DNA of 64,000 bases from Isoetes taiwanensis (GCA_021234155.1 JAJEKV010000535.1:91530-155529); one strand, 5' to 3'. Positions 12,311-24,467 are shown, counted from the first letter of the stretch. The notes: generated from the letters alone by a model not told the origin. Translations and numbers: made by a program.

Positions 12311-13394
12311 TCTTTGCCCAAAAGAAAAAATGGCTGGTCCCCCAGCCTTGAAACCTGTTAAAAACTCCTCCTGACATCTGGATCTGAATTATCTTGTTCT
12401 GAAATATCAGAGCTTCTTAGAATGCAGTATAAAAGCATCTGAAAAGTGCAAATATATGAGAGTGAATGCCAAATCAATGCATTTCCTGTTCCTGAGATAA
12501 TATAAGGTTTTCTTGAGGTCTTCATGAATGGAAAATGGTGCCAGAATAGGAAACTGGATAGAGCTATGTGTACTTCACATTTTTGGTGATGAATTCTGCA
12601 ACTTTTGAACACAGCAGCAACTTTTGAACATTTGTGACTTGTAGGGTCTGCTAACATGTTCTTTTGACTTCCCATAAGTGTTGAAACTTGGGGGGAACGT
12701 CCAAAATCTGCTTCAATGATCTTGTGAATAAAACTTGATACTTTTAGGATTTCAGCTACCCATTCTTGTAGGGGTCTTGAAGAAATGACTTGGTGGATGG
12801 AGCTAGAATGTTATGGGAGAGTGCAGACACATTCTAGAAGATGTAATGGTCCTGCAAATTTGCCCAAAAGAAAAAATGACAGTGGTATAAAGTTGGCTAA
12901 TGAGTAAAGGATGATCCTGCAAGTGACATGAAGTAGAGAGTTAGGAGGCTGCTTTTTATGATGCACAGGGGTGAATAGCAGCCTGTAGGTGATGAATAAG
13001 AGTAGGAGTAAGGCTTATATGAGTAGGAGGCCAATAAATGAAAAAAGAATGGTATGGAAGACTAGGATGGTCCTGCAAGTGACATGGTGACTCAGATTAG
13101 TACTTCAATCCTGGCATTCATCACAAGATGTTTCAGCAAACTGTTCATGATGTTTTTGAGTTCCTGCATATGAGCACAACTTTAGGAAGCAATGGTTTTT
13201 CTGGCTGGCTTTAAACAGAACAACTAATGAACCTGCAAGTGACAATGTTAGAGATCAAAACGCATATTTTTTCTTTTCAACTTTTCTTCTTTTTATTGTT
13301 TTCTTCCCATAGTGTTAGCAAATTATATCTAGAACAATTTTAACTACTCCAACCCCTTTTTGACTACCTACAACTATACTACCTAGCATTAGCT
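12311..13394 (-). other. Gypsy-A untranslated region between integrase and 3' LTR
   Basis: No coding sequence. Short repeats are scattered here: CCTGCAAGTGACA occurs near 12915, 13072 and 13220, and TTTGCCCAAAAGAAAAAATG occurs both next to the LTR (12314) and near 12859. No classic polypurine tract is visible at the LTR junction. Confidence 0.6.
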
Positions 13395-14600
13395 AGTTTA
13401 GATCCAATAAGCTTTCAGGTGTTGTGCATTGAGAGGATTTGGCAAAATTCTCTCAGACTCTAACTCCTGTAAGTAATATGAGTTTACTCCAGCATGTGAA
13501 GAAATGACAAATGGACCTTCCCAATTTGCAGAAAACTTACCTAGAGTGGGATCTTTGTTTCTAGCTAACTTAAGCACCAAATCACCAACCCGATAGTTGA
13601 CTTCTCTTTGCTTGTTTGTCAAATTTCTTCTTGATCTTCATCTTGTGTTGGGTTATTATCTGTAGAGTCTTATCTCCGAAGTTCCTCAAGAGCTAGCATC
13701 TGCTGTAGCACGCACCGGATAGCATCTTCTTCACTTTTGACTTGTATTTGCATTGTCCTTGGCGAAAAGTACACGTAACTCAAAGGGTAGAATGACACTA
13801 GTACCATACACAATAGAGGCAGGAGTGTTTTTATAGCCACTTTATAAGTGGTTCAGAGGGACCAAAGGGCATAGATCAACTTTGTATGCCGACTTCTTGA
13901 AACCTATCTACCGTCTTCTTCATAATGGATATCGAGTTTTATTGGTGGATTTCGCTTCGGCCATTTCCACGAGGGTAGTAAGCGAGAACTTTTTTGTGTG
14001 TCTTATCTCAAGCAATTGGGTAAGCTTGTCTATTACTTCATTCATAAAGGGCGTTCCCTGCCGAGAAACAATCTTCAATGGTACTCCAAACCTAGCACAT
14101 ATATTGGGACAAGAGGAAGCTTGCGTGGTATCTGCATTGGCACTTGTCAATGGAGTGGCTTCAGCCCACTTAGTGAAGAAGTCTGTAGCAACTAGGATGT
14201 ATTCATGTCAGCGAGGCAGGAAGATGGGTGTATAGGACCAACATAATCTAATCCCCAAACAAGAAATGGGCGGGGGCCACAATAGGTGAAAGGGGAGGTA
14301 CCTTCAAGGCGCTTCTTCGGCATGCTTTTGACAATCAAAACAACTCTGCCGCACGCACCTTTTGACATCATGATGAAGTGTAGGCCAATAGTATCCAGAA
14401 CTTAGAATTTTTCTTGGTCGTGGCATCCATAGAATAGTGTCCACCCAAGCCAGAGATCATGAGCATGTCTTAGAGCTTGTACTGTTCTTCTTCCCCCAAG
14501 CACCTCAACAAAAACTTGAAGGCATCTTCCTACATAAAATGTCCTCAACCAGCACATATGTTAGACATCTTTTCCTAAACTTAACTTTCTCAGATGGTGA
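13395..14600 (-). pseudogene. Gypsy-A integrase
   Basis: An N-terminal part with cysteine and histidine residues lies near 14340-14560. The catalytic core follows: VWGLDYVGPI (about 14240), then FGVPLKIVSRQGTPFMNEVI (about 14040-14100), in which the usual SDxGxxF appears as SRQGTPF. The C-terminal module (13398-13622) reads VGDLVLKLARNKD, then GKFSANWEGPFVI and LPNPLNAQHLKAYW, a GPY/F-type tail. No chromodomain is visible. The core is split over two frames. Confidence 0.85.
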
Positions 14601-14659
14601 AAATGTGGCAGGGACCTCTTGATATTTTAGATAATTGACAATAGGTTGCATCCAAGACC

Positions 14660-16120
14660 ACGGCTTCTCAATTAAATGACATACCTCTTCTTACTGTTTG
14701 ATCCTCTTGAGAGGTCAAATCATATTTTGTAGAAGGCATAGGGTATGAAACTACTCGGATCTTTTCTGTTTTGACAAGGTGGACTTCAATGGCAAAGTCT
14801 TGGAGCATGGCAGCCCACTTATAGAACTTGGTCTTCAGGATTTGTTTACCATACAACATTGGAAGAGGATTGACCTTCATATAGACTTGAATCTTTGGAG
14901 CTTGCATCAGAAGATGGGGAAATTTAGTGGTCAAAAATATTAGGGCAGACAGACTTTTCTAGGATTTGGATAATTCACCTCATGGTTCCGACCCTTTGTT
15001 TGCACTGCATAATTTAGTACCCTTTTGTTCGAAATAAGGCTAATCCTACAGCAAATGATGTAACTGTTACATAAACTTGGAAAGCTTCATTTGGTTTAGG
15101 GGCAAGAAGTGTTACCTTCTTGCTGAGCTCTTCTTTGATCAATTCAAATGCCCTTTGGCAATCTCCATTCCACTCAACTGGTACTTTTTGACTTGTATTT
15201 TTGGATACATACCCTACTTTGGTGAGCTTGGTGATAGGTCTCAAAATGTGAGAGAAATTTGGGATGTAAATCCTCAAGCCTTGAAGTGTACCTACAAAAC
15301 CTTTGATCTGCTTCAATGTTTTAGGTACTGGGAGGTCGAGAACCATCGGAAACTTTGTCCGCAAAGAATCTGAACTCCCTCTTCTGATATCTGATGGCCT
15401 AACAGCACACCTTTGTCAGTCAAAAACAAACACTTCTTTGGATTTAAGTTCACACCACTGGATCTGCACAAGGAAAACATATTAGTGATTGTTTTTAGAT
15501 GATCTTCCAAAGAGGTGGCCAGAGTCAAATCATCAAGAAAAGCCCTGAAATCTTGGGGAGATAATGACTCAAAAATATTGTTCATTGCCCTCGAAAAAAG
15601 TTAGGGGGGCATTTTTCAAGCCAAATGGCATTCTTAGCATCATATAAGTTCCCAAGGTGTAATGAAGGCGGTTTTTTTGGCGTGGATAAAGGATCAACTT
15701 CTATTTGGTTGAAACCAGAGAAGCCATCCATAAGAGAATAGACTTCTTTTCCACTCATGGTATGCAAAACTTCTTCTAGAAACGGTAGGGGGTAGCAGTC
15801 TTTGATAGTAACCTTATTGATATCTCTATAATCAATACAAATTCTAAGTTGGCCACTCCTCTTCTTGACTGGCACAATGCAAGACAACCACTCAGGTTCC
15901 AATGTCTCACATATCAGCTTAGAACTCTCCATGGTTTTTAATTCTTCATAGATAAGTGGCGGCAAAGGCAGAATTTATCCTCTTAACCTGGCACGAGCGG
16001 GATCGAGAGCCCTCTTTTACTTTTATTTCAAATTTTGCTTTAGAGGGAGGAATTCCTTTTAATTCAGAGTAATCCCAAGCAAAGACATCTGAGAATTCTT
16101 GACACAGCATAGGAAATGAG
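14660..16120 (-). pseudogene. Gypsy-A reverse transcriptase and gypsy-type RNase H
   Basis: The pre-RT segment reads EFSDVFAWDYSELKGIPPS (about 16110-16050). The RT core has LRICIDYRDINKVTIKDCYP (about 15785-15850) and YSLMDGFSGFNQIEV. The catalytic FLDDLTLA motif follows (about 15525-15550), then NPKKCLF and LLGHQISEEG. The connection and RNase H part includes PVEWNGDCQRAFELIKEEL (about 15110-15185), then NPLPMLYGKQIL and KWAAMLQDFAIEV (about 14780-14870). It copies the element RNA into DNA. The domain order is normal for gypsy, but the frame is interrupted near 15590 and 15310. Confidence 0.9.
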
Positions 16121-16319
16121 TTGAAGCAAGGTTCAGGAGCTTTTGGACCAACTTTCAGGGTTCTGGTTTGGCCATTCTTTTGGATACAAATGACTTGCTC
16201 TCTGCTTGTTTCCTCTATCCCTATAGTTAGAATTGGGCAAGTCTGTGAGAGGTTCAGTTCTTCTTCCCGAAAGGCTCCTTGACTAAAAAATCCAATATGG
16301 TGCCTTTAGCTAGCTTTTG

Positions 16320-16745
16320 TCTACTTCACTATTCAAATGCCTAGGGATATGCTCTATAGTCCGGGCCTCAAATTTGTCTACAAGGTCCCAAAACCTCTTC
16401 TTTAAGTTGTACTAACCTTGAATGCTTGGTTTGGTATACCTCTTGGACTTGATTGCACACGAGCCGAGAGTCCCCTTTATATTCGACTTCTTGATTCCCA
16501 TCATGTAAGCTTCACGGAGACCTGCAATCAAAGCTTGATACTACGCCTCATTAGAGGTTATATTTTTGTGAATTCTTCTTGTTTTGGCCTTGCCAAAGCC
16601 TCGGGGCTTTTAATGATGGCGGCGGCCTGAGGGCTAGGCTCAGCTTCTCGCTACAAGCGCCATCAAAGAACAATGTATGAGTATGCTCATCAAACTTTTG
16701 CTCTTCTTCTTCCAAAAGTGGATCTACATAGATGTTGTACACACC
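16320..16745 (-). pseudogene. Archaeal-type RNase H located upstream of RT
   Basis: Three segments in successive frames make a recognisable second RNase H. They are HTLFFDGACSEK (first catalytic Asp, about 16650), ITSNEA-YQALIAGLREAYM (Glu motif, about 16500-16560) followed by GDSRLVCNQ, and FEARTIEHIPRHLNSEVDK (about 16330-16390). The SNEAxYQAL and EHIPR...N.EVD pattern is typical of the additional RNase H found in Tat-lineage elements. There it normally sits between the gypsy RNase H and integrase. Here it lies between protease and reverse transcriptase. Broken by at least two shifts, one in a GCGTAGTATC segment of the CGTA type seen elsewhere. Confidence 0.75.
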
Positions 16746-16979
16746 TACATCTTTATAAATTAGTGCATCATCAATTGAAAAAGCAAATTCTTCACAGGTT
16801 TACCTTCTGGGTTGTATAGTGTGACTTCTTGCTTACCATTGGTTATTGTGCATTTACCTCCTCCCTAACGGCTTTGCGAGAAACCACCCCGAGCCATTTC
16901 TGCCAAAAGAAGGTCATAGCTGCCAATCGAGAAGGAAAGCGTACTACAACAAAGAGGGGTCATCTTGATGCCCCCCTAC

Positions 16980-17230
16980 ATCCATCAAGACATCATTAAT
17001 GACTCCTTTTGGTTGTACACTCTCATTAGCAAAGATTTTAGAATAATTGGGGCTGTGAAGTGATTTTTAACCCTAAAGAGTCCATAACATGTAAAGGCAT
17101 GATGTTTATACGAACCTCCATCCAAGATGACTTTAGAGAGTGTTTTACCTTTGACTTGAGCTTCACATGAGAATATACCGGGGTCTTTCCCAACTCTAGA
17201 AATGTTGTGGACAATAGGTTCAATTCTCCT
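16980..17230 (-). pseudogene. Gypsy-A aspartic protease
   Basis: The frame shifts within this stretch. One frame gives KVILDGGSYK, the retropepsin active-site region with Asp-Gly-Gly in place of the usual Asp-Ser/Thr-Gly; the adjacent frame gives IMPLHVMDSLGLKI. This combination is usual for proteases of non-chromoviral plant gypsy elements. The enzyme would cut the Gag-Pol precursor. It is about 80 residues and the flanks are not well defined. Confidence 0.65.
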
Positions 17231-17499
17231 CTATAAGTGTTTTGACACGCTCTCTATAGGAAGGCGCTATTCTTAACAAGGTCAAAACATCTAGTGTGAC
17301 TCGTAGACTTCAATACTGGGTCAACTTCACCTAACACAGCCAGGCCCTGTCATTTTGAGGTGAAATTGGCTCAGAATCACTGGAGGGCGAGGAGCTATGC
17401 TATTTCTAGGCATGTTGGTTTGCCGAGGTGCGGATCTTAGGCTATAGGGAGTACCCAAAGAGCCAAGACCTCTTCTTCTCTTTGAAGTTCATCACCTCC

Positions 17500-18708
17500 T
17501 TCTCAGATCATGTCGAGAAACAAACATGAGAAGAGGATGCATCTACAGATCTTACCTTTATCTTTCAACATATACTCTTTGATCCACTTTTTGTCTTCAT
17601 AATGGCCTGTTTCTTTACAATATGAACAAACAGGGCACTCCTTACCAGTGTGGCCCTTTTTATCACATCTGGGGCAAGGCTTGGACCAGCAACTACTTTC
17701 TAAATGGCCTGATTTCTTGCAGTAGGTACAATGCTTTCTACTTTGTGTAGAATCTGAAGACTTGAAGTCGATGCCTCATCTCGGCAGGTTTGGAGCCTTC
17801 TTGAGCTCGAAAGTTGCTTGGTAACCTCCATAAGTGTCTCTGCCTCAGTCCCTGGCATGTTAGGGGGTTGCAATTTTAAGGTTAGTAGCTTGCAACTTAG
17901 AGATCTCTTCTCTCATATCTTCTTCAAAAGAATTTTTCTTCTTCACTGTACACACAGGTTCATAGTTAGTCTCTAAATCATTGAAATAATCAAGATCAAC
18001 ATGCTCAAAAGTAGAAAATGCAGCCCTTAGCCTGCTGATCTCAATTGCTTTGGAAAATACCCTTGGTAATGTCTCAAAACGTTGTTGTTGATGTATTTTC
18101 ATTAACTTCTTGTAAGCGTGAGGTCCTGAACTTCAAACCATGTGGAGAAAGCGGTGATCAAATGCAAAGGAGGATTATCTACACCCTTTGACTCACACTT
18201 TATCACATGCTCTCCAAATCTATCAACATAAGCTTCTATGCTTTCATCACTTCTAATAGAAAGAGAATGCAATTCTTTGAAGCAAAGTTTCAGGAGTCCG
18301 ATTCGCCAAACCTATCAATGAATCTGCTCCTCATCTCTTCAAATGTGTGAACACCATAAATCTTTCTTTGAGTGTTAAACCATTTAGTAGCAAGATCATC
18401 AGATAAAGAAAGCTTGAACAATTCCAACTTAGTCATACCTCTAGGAGCATGATTCCTAAAATAATCATCAAATGAGTTTAGAAATACCTCCAGGGGTTTC
18501 TTTCTGTCATAAAGAGGTCCGTGAAGGAGGCGTCTCCAACCTGAAGATAGGGTCGCGATAGTTGCCTAGGGGGGGGCCGCTTTGGGGCGCTACATCGGGC
18601 ATTTGTTACTCCAGGCTCCAGAGGCATATCTTCGGCATGGCTAGGCTCCCCATTACCATCCATATCTGTACCAGTCTTCCTTGGAGGCCTCACCATGAGG
18701 GCTCTCAA
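17500..18708 (-). pseudogene. Gypsy-A gag (capsid and nucleocapsid)
   Basis: The proposed start is at 18708 (MRALMVRPPRKTG). After a frameshift near 18480 the retrotransposon gag domain follows: FDDYFRNHAPRG, then LATKWFNTQRKIYGVHTFEE and RSRFIDRF (about 18480-18310). The C-terminal part has three zinc knuckles of the CX2CX4HX4C type between about 17600 and 17735. They read CTYCKKSGHLESSC, CPRCDKKGHTGKEC and CSYCKETGH; the last lacks the final cysteine in this copy. An acidic stretch (about 17880-17960) separates the two parts. It would form the virus-like particle and package the RNA. Broken by at least two shifts. Confidence 0.85.
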
Positions 18709-18731
18709 GTTTTTTGCAAGAGTTTTTTAGA

Positions 18732-18751
18732 GAATCCCGGTAGGACCTCCA
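18732..18751 (-). promoter_or_regulatory. Primer binding site, tRNA-Gln type
   Basis: The plus strand reads GAATCCCGGTAGGACCTCCA, which matches the 3' end of a plant tRNA-Gln plus CCA (acceptor strand TAGGACC, discriminator T). The minus strand, starting five bases after the 5' LTR, is thus the complementary primer site. The tRNA assignment is from memory of plant tRNA-Gln sequences. Confidence 0.75.
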
Positions 18752-18756
18752 AAAGA

Positions 18757-20639
18757 TGTTGTCTTTCACAGAATCCTTGCAAAAACTGTGATGCACAAAT
18801 CTCTAAATTGTGGGATTTCCTAAAAGATACTTGCCAAATTCTGTATTTAGGGTGCAGAGAGCCAAAGGTGTGGTGAGGGGATGTGAAAAGATGAGAAAAG
18901 AGGTGCAAATGTGAGGAAATAAGGTGATATGTGAATGCAGGTGTATGACTGGGATGTTCTCTGTAACAACGTGGAGAAAATGATTGAAGAAAAAAACTCT
19001 GGGATGCAGTCAAACTTCCTTTGAATGCAAATGAAATATTCGAGCAAATTCTGGCAGAATAGCTATTAGTTTAGCTAAATCTAGATAATATCAAATAATT
19101 TGAATTGATTTCAACTCATTTGTTGATCAGGATTGATGGGAAATTCGTGGCAAAGTTCGCCAGAAATGGACTGGCACATAAGAAATGGGAAAAAGCTATT
19201 TTTTTGAAAAACCACTCAGAAATCGATTGAAGAAAAGGGGAAACACCATGGATTGCTCAAGAAAACTTTTCTCAGATTATCTTAGGAACATAATACACTG
19301 TCAGGTAATCCATTAGATCACTCTGAAATAGAATTTGTATCAGAACTTCCAAAATCTTTGCTTTTCAAGAACAAGGGCGGGTTTCTAATCAAAAATCTCC
19401 TCTCCTTCTGTGGAATACGGCTCGGATCATCTTTATAGACCTGTGTCAGGGTAGTTAGAGCTCCAATTTGTCCTCATATGGCCACGAACTCTTTTTTTCC
19501 AAAAATAGGCAATGCTCTGTTCTTGGCATGATCTCCATTAATTCGGCATCCTCTTCATGATTCGATTGGTTCCAGAAGTCGGTTAAGGTCAGGTGAACTG
19601 CTCTGCATCATTCAAAGTGCGCGGGAAGCCGAGAATCATAGAACCCTAATGGTTTTTCTGCCGGATTTTCTTCAGTGGATATATCCCACAGGCCTGAATT
19701 AAAAAGTCAGCCTGGGTATATATAGCTCGATCCAGGCAAACTATTAAATTGACGTGTCTTGCCCACGTGGGATTCGGTACCTCCACCGCCCCACACGCCC
19801 GGGTGAGCCACGTGGAGGGGGGTGATTGGCTGAAAAGGAATCTAGGTCGGGGGGGGGTAGAATAGGACAATTTTTTTATATTTTTTCAAAGGGCACGATT
19901 CCCAAGGATTGGAATTCAAAGGTCTATATAAGGTCTTTTTTGGAAATTTTTTGTGCCAGGTGGCATATTTTCACTGGGGCAACATGGTGATGTGGTCAAG
20001 TTTTGAAAAATGGCACTTTGATTTTTTGGCTAAAAAAAGGTGAATCAATGGTGACTGGACATGGTATAATGATGACTTGGCATAATGGAGGATGATGTGG
20101 CAAGGTCAAACATGGCTTTTTGCCCAAGTGGATTTTCTTTTAAATGCCCCTTGATATTTTTTGATGAGGTGGCATGATTTTGACCCAAGTGGCAAAGATA
20201 TAACCAAAGTTGGATGACAAAGCATTTTGGTGAGCAAGGTGGCCATCCTAGGTGGCATTTTGACTCTTGATGACGTGGCAAGGGTATTTTTTGGAAAGTG
20301 TGCCTTTTGACTTTCTATTTTGACTTTCACTTGACTTTTTGACATCTTTGGTACTTTAGGATGATGACTAGGATGCCACTTGGCCAAGGTATAGATTTTT
20401 AGGTATTTTTGGGGAATATTTGGCTAGCGATAGGGGAAATTCAAGAAAAAATAGGAGATAGGCTCAAAAAATTTGGGAAAAATCAAGGATGGCTAGTTTT
20501 GGCTAGGGGATTTGGTAGGGGTACTCACCTGGCCTAGATTCTCTTTCAGCCTGATACCTTTCCTTAATAGCTCCCCCAATACTTAGAATTTTCTTCATAT
20601 CTTCATCTCTTCTTCATGTTGCCACTTCAAGGGGCAACA
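18757..20639 (-). repeat. Gypsy-A 5' LTR (1,883 bp)
   Basis: This is the upstream LTR for minus-strand transcription. TATA-like sites (TATATATA near 19716-19724 and TATATA near 19923-19928) lie about 0.7-0.9 kb inside the LTR and could set the transcript start. The long 5' LTR is consistent with large plant gypsy elements. Confidence 0.95.
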
Positions 20640-20644
20640 CCATA
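20640..20644. repeat. Target site duplication of Gypsy-A, right copy
   Basis: CCATA, identical to 10439-10443. Confidence 0.9.
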
Positions 20645-22058
20645 GGATAGTTCTGATTAGATCGAAGGCCTAATCTCTGAGGTTGGAGCATGCTCGACCC
20701 GCCTAATGTTTTAGTCATAGTGCATTCTGGTTGATGCATTCTCGAAGCTTAGCCGAAGGGGTTAATCTGATCTGTGCATTCTCGATTTGGAAGAGAGGGA
20801 TCTAGTTTGGGTTGAGGCATTTTTCACTCACGAGTCGAGAACATACCTTCTCGACTAGCCAGTGGGGAGAACTATAGGGATTAGTTTGATCGAGGCCTTA
20901 TTCAGCTCGCTAAGGAGGGTTAGCCTAGGATGCAGTATATCCCGACTCGTGAGTCAGGAATGCATTCTCGGCCTGCAAATGGAGGATGCCTCCACCTAGA
21001 CTAAGCCCCTCCTCTTTGAAGATTTGGAGGAGAGGGATCTAGCCTGGGTTGAGGTAGTATTGATTCACGAGTCAAGGATAGACCTTCTCGACTAGCCAGT
21101 CGGGAAAATTATAGGGGTTAGTCTGAGTGAGAGGCTTTATTTGACTCTCCAAGGGAGGGGTAGGGGGTTTGGGGGAAAGGGGAGGTAGTCCGGGTTGAGG
21201 CATATCCCGATTCGCGAGTCAGAAATGCATTCTTAACTCGCAAATTGAGGATGCTTCCATCTAGATTCTAAATCAAACCCCTCTTCTTTGAAGATTTGGA
21301 GGCGAGGGTCTGGTCTGGGTTGAAGCATTCTCGACGCTTGCCTCAAAAATAGGCCTTCTCAACTAGCTAGTTGGGAAAACTATAGGGGTTAATCTAGGTT
21401 GAAGATTAAGCAATCTAGTCTAGATTAAGGCATTCTTGGCTGCCAGTTGGAAAAGCTTAAGATGCTTAGTCTAGATTGAAGCTTAAGTGGTCTAGTCTGG
21501 GTTGAGGAATTCTTGACTCTCACATCGAGAATGCCTCCATTCACACTAAGCTCCTCCTCTCTAGATTTAGACTGAGTAGATGCATTCTCGACTCGCGAGT
21601 CGAGAATATGCGGAGTGAGGTTAGTCTGGATTGAGGTTTAGGTGAAGGCATGTTCTCGACTTGCAAGTCGAGATTATGCCTTCTCGACTCACCAGTCGGG
21701 AAAGCCTAGAATTCTCCATGCTACGATGTCATTTCTATAAGGTATGATGTCATTTAGGTTATTTGAATTTGATACTTCCACGAATATCTTTCTGCAACCG
21801 CCACTTTTAAAAAAATTTGTGGAGTGCATCTAAACAGAGTTTCTAAACCTAAAAAATCTAAACTGACCAATCTTGAGCAGATTACATCTCAATAGAAGTC
21901 TTTACTAACCGACTTGGTTGAAGCAATGGAACAAGAAGCCTCTTTTATAACTGGTTTGATCTTCAAACAGACACTCATAAGTCTAAAATACAGGTTTGTA
22001 GATCTACAACTATTCTCTAACCTCAAAGATTAGGCCTTCGATCTAATCGGAACTATCC
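20645..22058. mobile_element. Foldback-like element with palindromic core
   Basis: 44-bp terminal inverted repeats at 20645-20688 and 22015-22058 match with three mismatches (GGATAGTTCYGATTAGATCG at the tips). The interior to about 21710 is a diverged repeat of units carrying TTCTCGACT...AGTCGRGAA inverted repeats. These include a perfect 22-nt palindrome centred at 21595/21596 and a 20-nt one at 21654-21673. No transposase is visible. Gypsy-A abuts the left tip, so a flanking target duplication cannot be judged. Confidence 0.7.
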
Positions 22059-23367
22059 TTCCAATGAGTAGGATCTACAACTGTTCGAAAGCCTCTTCAG
22101 TTGCTTGCTTCCTTGCTCAACATCTCTCAATGTAGAGAAATTCTTGACATTGAAATATTTAAGTGAGGATTGAACCTCGACCAATTGGTTTAAGTGAGGA
22201 TTGAACCCCCACCATGTGAAAACATGTGTCTTATAAAAACACCTCTTAGATGATTAATTTTTATAAATTCCAAACTGATATTTTTATTTTATTTTATTTT
22301 ACCTTCTCTTTGCTCTTTATCACATGTCCGTTCAGGGCAAATGCCTGTTGGCGGTAACACATTTGCAAGCGCCAAGGTCCTGGCTATGGCAAAAATCTGA
22401 CAGCTCTGAGGACGATGCCTTTGTCTTTATGCCTGGCCTGGCTGCAAGATGGGTGACTGGTGGTCTATTCGCAAATTCGTGGGCTTCCTATTGACTGGCT
22501 GGTTCCTTTGCAACCACAGCCATGAGGGATGATGCTTAGAGATCCAGGATCCCAATATATGGGACCTTCAGGCACTCATCGACCTTGAGAACTGATTAGA
22601 TTCATTTGCCCACATGCCACCTTCCCATCTCCATCTTTTATCATAAGCCCTGTATCTCTGTTCCTCTATAAACTTCTGCAGTTCTCCTGGCAATTCTTTC
22701 TTGCCGATCAGAAGCTTTTGTCATGTTTTTATGGTTTTCATCTTTCTGCAATTTGTAAGTACAAACTGTCTTTCTTGCCAATGGCATTAATGAAGCATGT
22801 TTTATCAAATCGCCTTGCTCTTCATTTTTGTTGCAGAAATTGTTCTAATCTGGACCCCTACAAATACTGCCAGGGCGAATTCACTGCGCACTATATGCAA
22901 ATGTTTTTTCTTTTTAGTTCACCGGAGAAAAATGGGAGCAATGTCCAAATTGGGGTAGTCTGAGAGTAAAACTGAGTGCCCAAATCCTTGTTTATGAATC
23001 GCCACTTTCATATATTCTCTATCATTCTTAAGATCGTCTTCTCCTACAAAAGGAAAGAAGAATCCTTAAAATTCTTATAATCTTGCACATATGCAAGATC
23101 CTTATTCCCTTCACTCAAACCTAGATGAGTAAAATCATTCTTAAGATTCGTAAAAAAAATCCATGTTCTTGTTCTTATGCTTTCATGCTGGAAAGCTTCT
23201 TATTGATGTTTTCATTTACATTCACATCATTCCTACTCATTCCATTCATATGAATTGGAACTAAAGGTTTTTGTTCTTAATAAGAAAAATTCTTACAATC
23301 TTGCATATTGGCAAGATTCTTAGTCAATGCTTCCATTTTGGATGTTTTTCACAAGATTGTCTTCCAT
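22059..23367. other. Non-coding stretch
   Basis: A TTAAGTGAGGATTGAACC segment is repeated near 22160 and 22190. A frame at 22718-22963 has no family resemblance and is not called. CTTGCA-type direct repeats lie around 23080 and 23300. Confidence 0.4.
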
Positions 23368-23640
23368 GCTCTGATACTAAATGTAATGAACAAGGAACAA
23401 GAAACGCATCTACAAAGAGAGCACGAGTACCTAAACTACATCTCTTATTCCAAGTTAACAAAAACATACACATTTGTGGCCTTTTGTCCATGTGAAAAGG
23501 CATGAACCAAAAGACACGTACAAAAATATTATACACAACAAATACATGTACAAGAATTTAGCGCCGGCGGAGCCGGCGCATGCACCCCTAAGGGTCGGAC
23601 CCAAGTGTGTGATGTGTAGAGCGAGCATTGATCGCATGTA
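23368..23640 (-). mobile_element. Relic of a copia-type LTR with primer site
   Basis: On the minus strand, CATTACA is followed by TT and TAGTATCAGAGC (23368-23379), which resembles the common plant initiator-tRNA-Met primer site TGGTATCAGAGC directly after an LTR ending in CA. The LTR would extend rightward from 23382. It contains a perfect GCGCCGGC/GCCGGCGC hairpin at 23561-23579. The other LTR end and a second LTR were not found. Confidence 0.5.
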
Positions 23641-24467
23641 TTAAGATATATACTGGGGTGAAAACTTTGACCTAATATATCTTCTTTGGTTTTTTCTTTG
23701 TTAGATTTCTCTCGCCTGTGATATTTCCTCGTGAAGTTCATTCCTTTATTTTTGTTGAAGGTGCTTGTTTATAGGCTATCAGAATATTGTAGAATGCCCT
23801 AGAGTGTGTTGATATGTGGGTGAATTGAAAATGCTTGATCAAAGCCTAGTGAAACCACTGGTCAATTATTTGGTCAATTCCCTAGGCAAACTCTCGTTCA
23901 AGTTCTAGTGAAAGACCAGATGCATGGTATTCGGCGTATTAGGATTGTATACGGCTGCATGTATTATGCAAAACTAGGATTGGTGTCTTTTCAAATATCT
24001 GTTGGGCTAGGTTAGCAACTTAAAGACGGGCCCATTGTTAGTAATAAAACAACTTAGCGGTCATTGCCATGTGCAAGTCTAGTATCTAATGTCCATGCTA
24101 TCAGGTTGACCTTAAATGTGGTTCTTCACTAAACCGTTAGGATTTCCAGTCATAAGGCTCCAATGGCTAACCTAGTCTTCCTTGATGCTTAAATGTGACA
24201 GTTTAGACTTGTATGTGGGCTGGTTCAAAGGTGTTCATTGGCATATATTTCTTGTCCTTGATTTTGTAATATAGTATGTTTTATATTGGTCTAGAAAGGA
24301 TTTGCTTTCTCACATTGTACTGTATGAAAACTACAACTCCATAACATAAAGTTTAAACTTATAGTTCTTGTTTTCCTGGTAGTGCAAATGGTATTACTAT
24401 ACCAAAGTTTTAACTTTGAAATACTTGAAGCAATAAATCAAATGCGATGTGCTCATTTGTATTCTAG
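23641..24467. other. Non-coding stretch
   Basis: AT-rich, without a supportable frame or repeat. Confidence 0.4.

Larger units (their letters stand above)
10444..20639 (-). mobile_element. Complete Ty3/gypsy LTR retrotransposon (Gypsy-A)
   Basis: Two long direct repeats (10444-12310 and 18757-20639) start TGTTG and end CAACA. They flank a minus-strand gag-pol and are bounded by a perfect 5-bp target duplication CCATA (10439-10443 and 20640-20644). A tRNA-Gln type primer site lies next to the right (5') LTR. The order on the minus strand is gag with three zinc knuckles, protease, archaeal-type RNase H, reverse transcriptase, gypsy RNase H and integrase. The integrase tail (GKFSANWEGPF) and the extra RNase H point to the Tat-like side of non-chromoviral gypsy elements, but the gene order differs. 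All pol frames carry shifts, some of which may be consensus errors. Insertion was directly at the edge of the foldback element that follows. Confidence 0.95.
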
